Shown here: positions 61,990 to 64,000 of the stretch, piece by piece | Numbering within the stretch: the stretch's first letter is position 1 | Layout of the letters: each line of letters begins with the position of its first letter | Source of the DNA: Streptomyces hiroshimensis | Lineage (GTDB): Bacteria > Actinomycetota > Actinomycetes > Streptomycetales > Streptomycetaceae | Assembly: GCF_014650335.1 (NCBI RefSeq) | Contig: NZ_BMUT01000002.1 | Span: 700,219 to 764,218, forward strand | Reading direction: 5' to 3' | DNA length: 64,000 nt | Made by a program: the position numbers and the translations under genes | The notes under the pieces: model-generated | What the model saw: only the letters and a program-made list of their open reading frames with translations | Told to the model about the DNA's origin: nothing | Databases searched by the model: none

Positions 61990-62138
61990 CGGCACCGCCG
62001 GGATCCCCGGTGGGGGCTGAGCGCCGCTGCGGCGGACTCAAGAGGCTCGGCCTCTTGGGCTCCGGGTTCTTGCCTGCCGCAGGCAAGAACTCCCGCCGCC
62101 GCGGTAAGTCACCCCCCACCGGGCGGTCCGGCGGTGCC
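61990..62138. repeat. Intergenic repeat element, copy B
   Basis: 149 bp bounded by CGGCACCGCCGG and its inverse CCGGCGGTGCCG, with an internal hairpin CTTGCCTGCCGCAGGCAAG followed by a CCCGCCGC string. It shares both ends and the central hairpin with copy A at 24567-24702; the remaining sequence diverges. It lies between convergent genes. Confidence 0.7.
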
Positions 62139-62179
62139 GTGCAAGCCGTGCAGAGGGAACCCGGCCGGAGGCCGCGCGG

Positions 62180-63505
62180 CTACGCCGCCTGCAGTTCTTC
62201 CGCGTCCTGGGGGGCCCGGATGCCCAGGTCTCGTAGGACTGCCAGGGCCGCCCTGCGGCCCGAGAACAGGGCGCCCTGGACCGTGCTGGTGTCGCGGTGG
62301 TCGCCGCAGACGTACAGGCCCGACAGCAGCCGTACCGGGCGGCGGCCGTCGTGGGGCGCCGGCATGGCCGGAACCGCTTCCGGGTCGTGGTGGGCCGCGA
62401 GGAGCCGCCAGCCGGCGGCAGGGGCGCCGTAGACGCGGGCGAGCTGGGCGCGCGCGGCCCGGTCGAGCTCGGCGAGCGGCAGGCCCGCGGCCGCGCCCAG
62501 CACCGTCGAGGTGATCAGGGGCCGCCCGGCGGGCGCCCGCGAGGGGTCCACCTCGCTGGCCACCATCGTGTGGGCGACGGGCCCGTGCCGGCCCGCGGCG
62601 ATGATGAGCGAGGCCTCGCGCAGCGGCGGTTCGTCGGCGGTGTGGTGGAGCACGGTCACCGGGTGGAAGCCGGGCAGCCGCAGGCCGGGGATGAGTTCGG
62701 CGGCGGCGCGCGCCCCGGTGGCCACGACGACCGAGCGGCACCGCAGCACGCCGTGCTCGGCGGTGGTCACGGAGGTGGTGCAGGCGGCCTTGGCGTGCAC
62801 GCCGGTGCGCACCGTGCCGGGCGGGAGCAGGTCCGCCAGCAGCGCCGGTACGGTGTCGGCCCCGCCGGCCGGCAGACAGAGGCGGCCCCGCGCGTAGCCC
62901 CGCAGGACGAGGTCGGCGCAGCGGCTGGAGGTCGTCAGGTCCGGATCGCACAGCAGGGACGCCAGCAGGGGCCGCAGGAAGACCTCGACGGTGCGGGCGG
63001 GCAGGCCGCGGCCGGCGAGCGTCTCGGCGGTGGGCCGGTCGGGCCGGGCGAGGACGCGGTGGGCGGGCAGGGCGGCGAGGCGGCCCAGCGCGGTGCCCAG
63101 CCGGGCCTGGTCGAGGCCGCCGGCCCGGGACGCGCGCGCCGCGGTGGCCAGGGCGCGTGCCGTGGTGAACGCGCGCTTGGCCGTGCGGGGTTCGGCCGTG
63201 CGCTGGTTGCGTCCGTCGGCGTGGACGAGGACCCCCGGCGTGAACGGCTTCAGGACCAGCGCGTCGAGGCCGGGGGTGCGGAGCAGCTCCGGGAAGGAGG
63301 TGTTGAGCAACTGGGCCGTGCGGTCCAGCCGGAAGCCGTCGGCGCGGTCGGTGGCCATCCGCCCGCCGACGTGGGGGGCGGCCTCCAGGACGGCGACCGT
63401 AACCCCTGCGGCCGTGAGCCGGTGCGCCGCCGAGAGTCCGGCGAGGCCGGCTCCCACGATGACGACGTCGGCGTCGATAGCGGTGTCGCGTGCGCTGCTG
63501 AGCAC
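62180..63505 (-). CDS. FAD-dependent amine-oxidase-type oxidoreductase
   Basis: A 441-residue flavoprotein. The N-terminal Rossmann signature is VVIVGAGLAGLSAAHRL, followed by the FAD-binding GGRMATDRADGFRLDRTAQLLNTSFPEL typical of amine oxidases and phytoene-desaturase-like enzymes. The C-terminal FAD motif GLYVCGDHRDTSTVQGALFSGRRAA is present. GTG at 63505 is preceded by GGGAGG. It faces the regulator at its 3' end across the repeat element. Substrate unknown. Confidence 0.88.
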   Translation of the reverse strand: MLSSARDTAIDADVVIVGAGLAGLSAAHRLTAAGVTVAVLEAAPHVGGRMATDRADGFRLDRTAQLLNTSFPELLRTPGLDALVLKPFTPGVLVHADGRNQRTAEPRTAKRAFTTARALATAARASRAGGLDQARLGTALGRLAALPAHRVLARPDRPTAETLAGRGLPARTVEVFLRPLLASLLCDPDLTTSSRCADLVLRGYARGRLCLPAGGADTVPALLADLLPPGTVRTGVHAKAACTTSVTTAEHGVLRCRSVVVATGARAAAELIPGLRLPGFHPVTVLHHTADEPPLREASLIIAAGRHGPVAHTMVASEVDPSRAPAGRPLITSTVLGAAAGLPLAELDRAARAQLARVYGAPAAGWRLLAAHHDPEAVPAMPAPHDGRRPVRLLSGLYVCGDHRDTSTVQGALFSGRRAALAVLRDLGIRAPQDAEELQAA

Positions 63506-63678
63506 GTGCCCTCCCGGGTTCGGTCCGCTCGCTCGGTGCCCTGATGCCCTCAACGGGCAGAGGCGATGCGCGATTTGCCTTGACCGTAGAGAGAAATTCG
63601 GTCAATAACAGTCGCGCACGGACAGGGCACGGTCGCACGGCGGGTAGCACGGTCGGCGGACGGGTGCGCGGTCCGGGG

Positions 63679-64000
63679 TCAGCGTGTGTCCGTCAGCGCC
63701 GCCCGTACGGCGCTCTCGACGTCCGGGCAGGCGAAGGAGAAGCCGGAGTCCAGCAGCCGCCGGGGTACGACCCGCTGACTGCCCAGCACGTCCGTGGCCA
63801 TCTCACCGAGGGCCAGCCGGAGCGCGGGGGCGGGCGCGGGGAGCAGCGCCGGGCGGTGCAGCACGCGCCCCATCACCTCGGTCACCTGACGGTTGGTGAC
63901 CGGATGGGGGGCGGTCAGATTGACGGGCCCGGCCAGCTCGCCGGCCTCCAGGAGGTGGCGGAGCGCGGCGACGTGGTCCTGCAGGGCGATGAAGCTCCAG
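63679..64000 (-). CDS. TIGR01777-family epimerase, 3' end only
   Basis: Reading inward from the right edge, 106 residues of the C terminus are present: WSFIALQDHVAALRHLLEAGELAGPVNLTAPHPVTNRQ, then the block HRPALLPAPAPALRLALGEMATDVLGSQRVVPRRLLDSGFSF. These match the C terminus of the NAD-dependent epimerase-like TIGR01777 (SDR39U1) family. The start and the NAD-binding domain lie outside the window. Function of the family is unknown. Confidence 0.8.
   Translation of the reverse strand, partial: WSFIALQDHVAALRHLLEAGELAGPVNLTAPHPVTNRQVTEVMGRVLHRPALLPAPAPALRLALGEMATDVLGSQRVVPRRLLDSGFSFACPDVESAVRAALTDTR

Overview
The window is high-GC actinobacterial chromosome, almost certainly Streptomyces. 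GTG starts are frequent and GGAGG-type ribosome binding sites are clear. The gene order (glnA2, glnE, malR, aglA, malGFE, pullulanase, later glnA, an RDD protein, a DUF4191 protein, lipA, lipB) follows, as I recall it, the conserved Streptomyces core region around glnA. No rRNA or tRNA gene and no CRISPR array was seen.

Layout. Positions 1-9700 hold a cytochrome P450, the glutamine-synthetase-like glnA2, an orphan STAND-type NTPase, glnE (adenylyltransferase for GlnA) and a PAP2 membrane enzyme. Positions 9700-20200 are an alpha-glucan utilisation locus: the LacI-type repressor MalR, alpha-glucosidase AglA and the ABC importer MalEFG on one strand, and secreted alpha-amylase and pullulanase on the other. 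Two CTTGC-type operators lie in the divergent malE/amylase promoter region. Extracellular enzymes make maltodextrins, MalEFG imports them, AglA hydrolyses them and MalR senses them.

Positions 20200-40200 carry ordinary chromosomal genes: a TetR regulator, a sigma-like membrane protein, a tyrosine phosphatase, a rhomboid-like protein, a GH89 glycosidase, a two-component system, a winged-helix regulator preceded by a possible Cys-Cys leader peptide, an S66 peptidase, a secreted sphingomyelinase, a HAD hydrolase, a GH15 enzyme, an ArsC-like protein, an SDR and an anchored lipoprotein-like protein.

The main finding is a 14.6-kb island at 40239-54830. A 15-bp direct repeat flanks it, one copy being the last codons of glnA. 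This marks site-specific integration into the glnA 3' end, with glnA regenerated and its original terminator stranded at the far end. The island keeps a decayed tyrosine integrase and carries defence-like cargo: a single-chain restriction-modification enzyme, a reverse transcriptase coupled to a SLATT two-TM protein, a tightly coupled operon of a one-TM peptide, an APH-like kinase and a dehydrogenase-HprK-like kinase fusion, a regulator/NUDIX pair, and an unknown protein coupled to a 53-residue TM protein.

After glnA the core resumes: RDD protein, DUF4191 protein, lipA, lipB, a regulator with TPR-like repeats, an FAD oxidoreductase and a TIGR01777-type epimerase running off the right edge. 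Several intergenic elements with inverted termini (17334-17564; related copies at 24567-24702 and 61990-62138) may be MITE-like.
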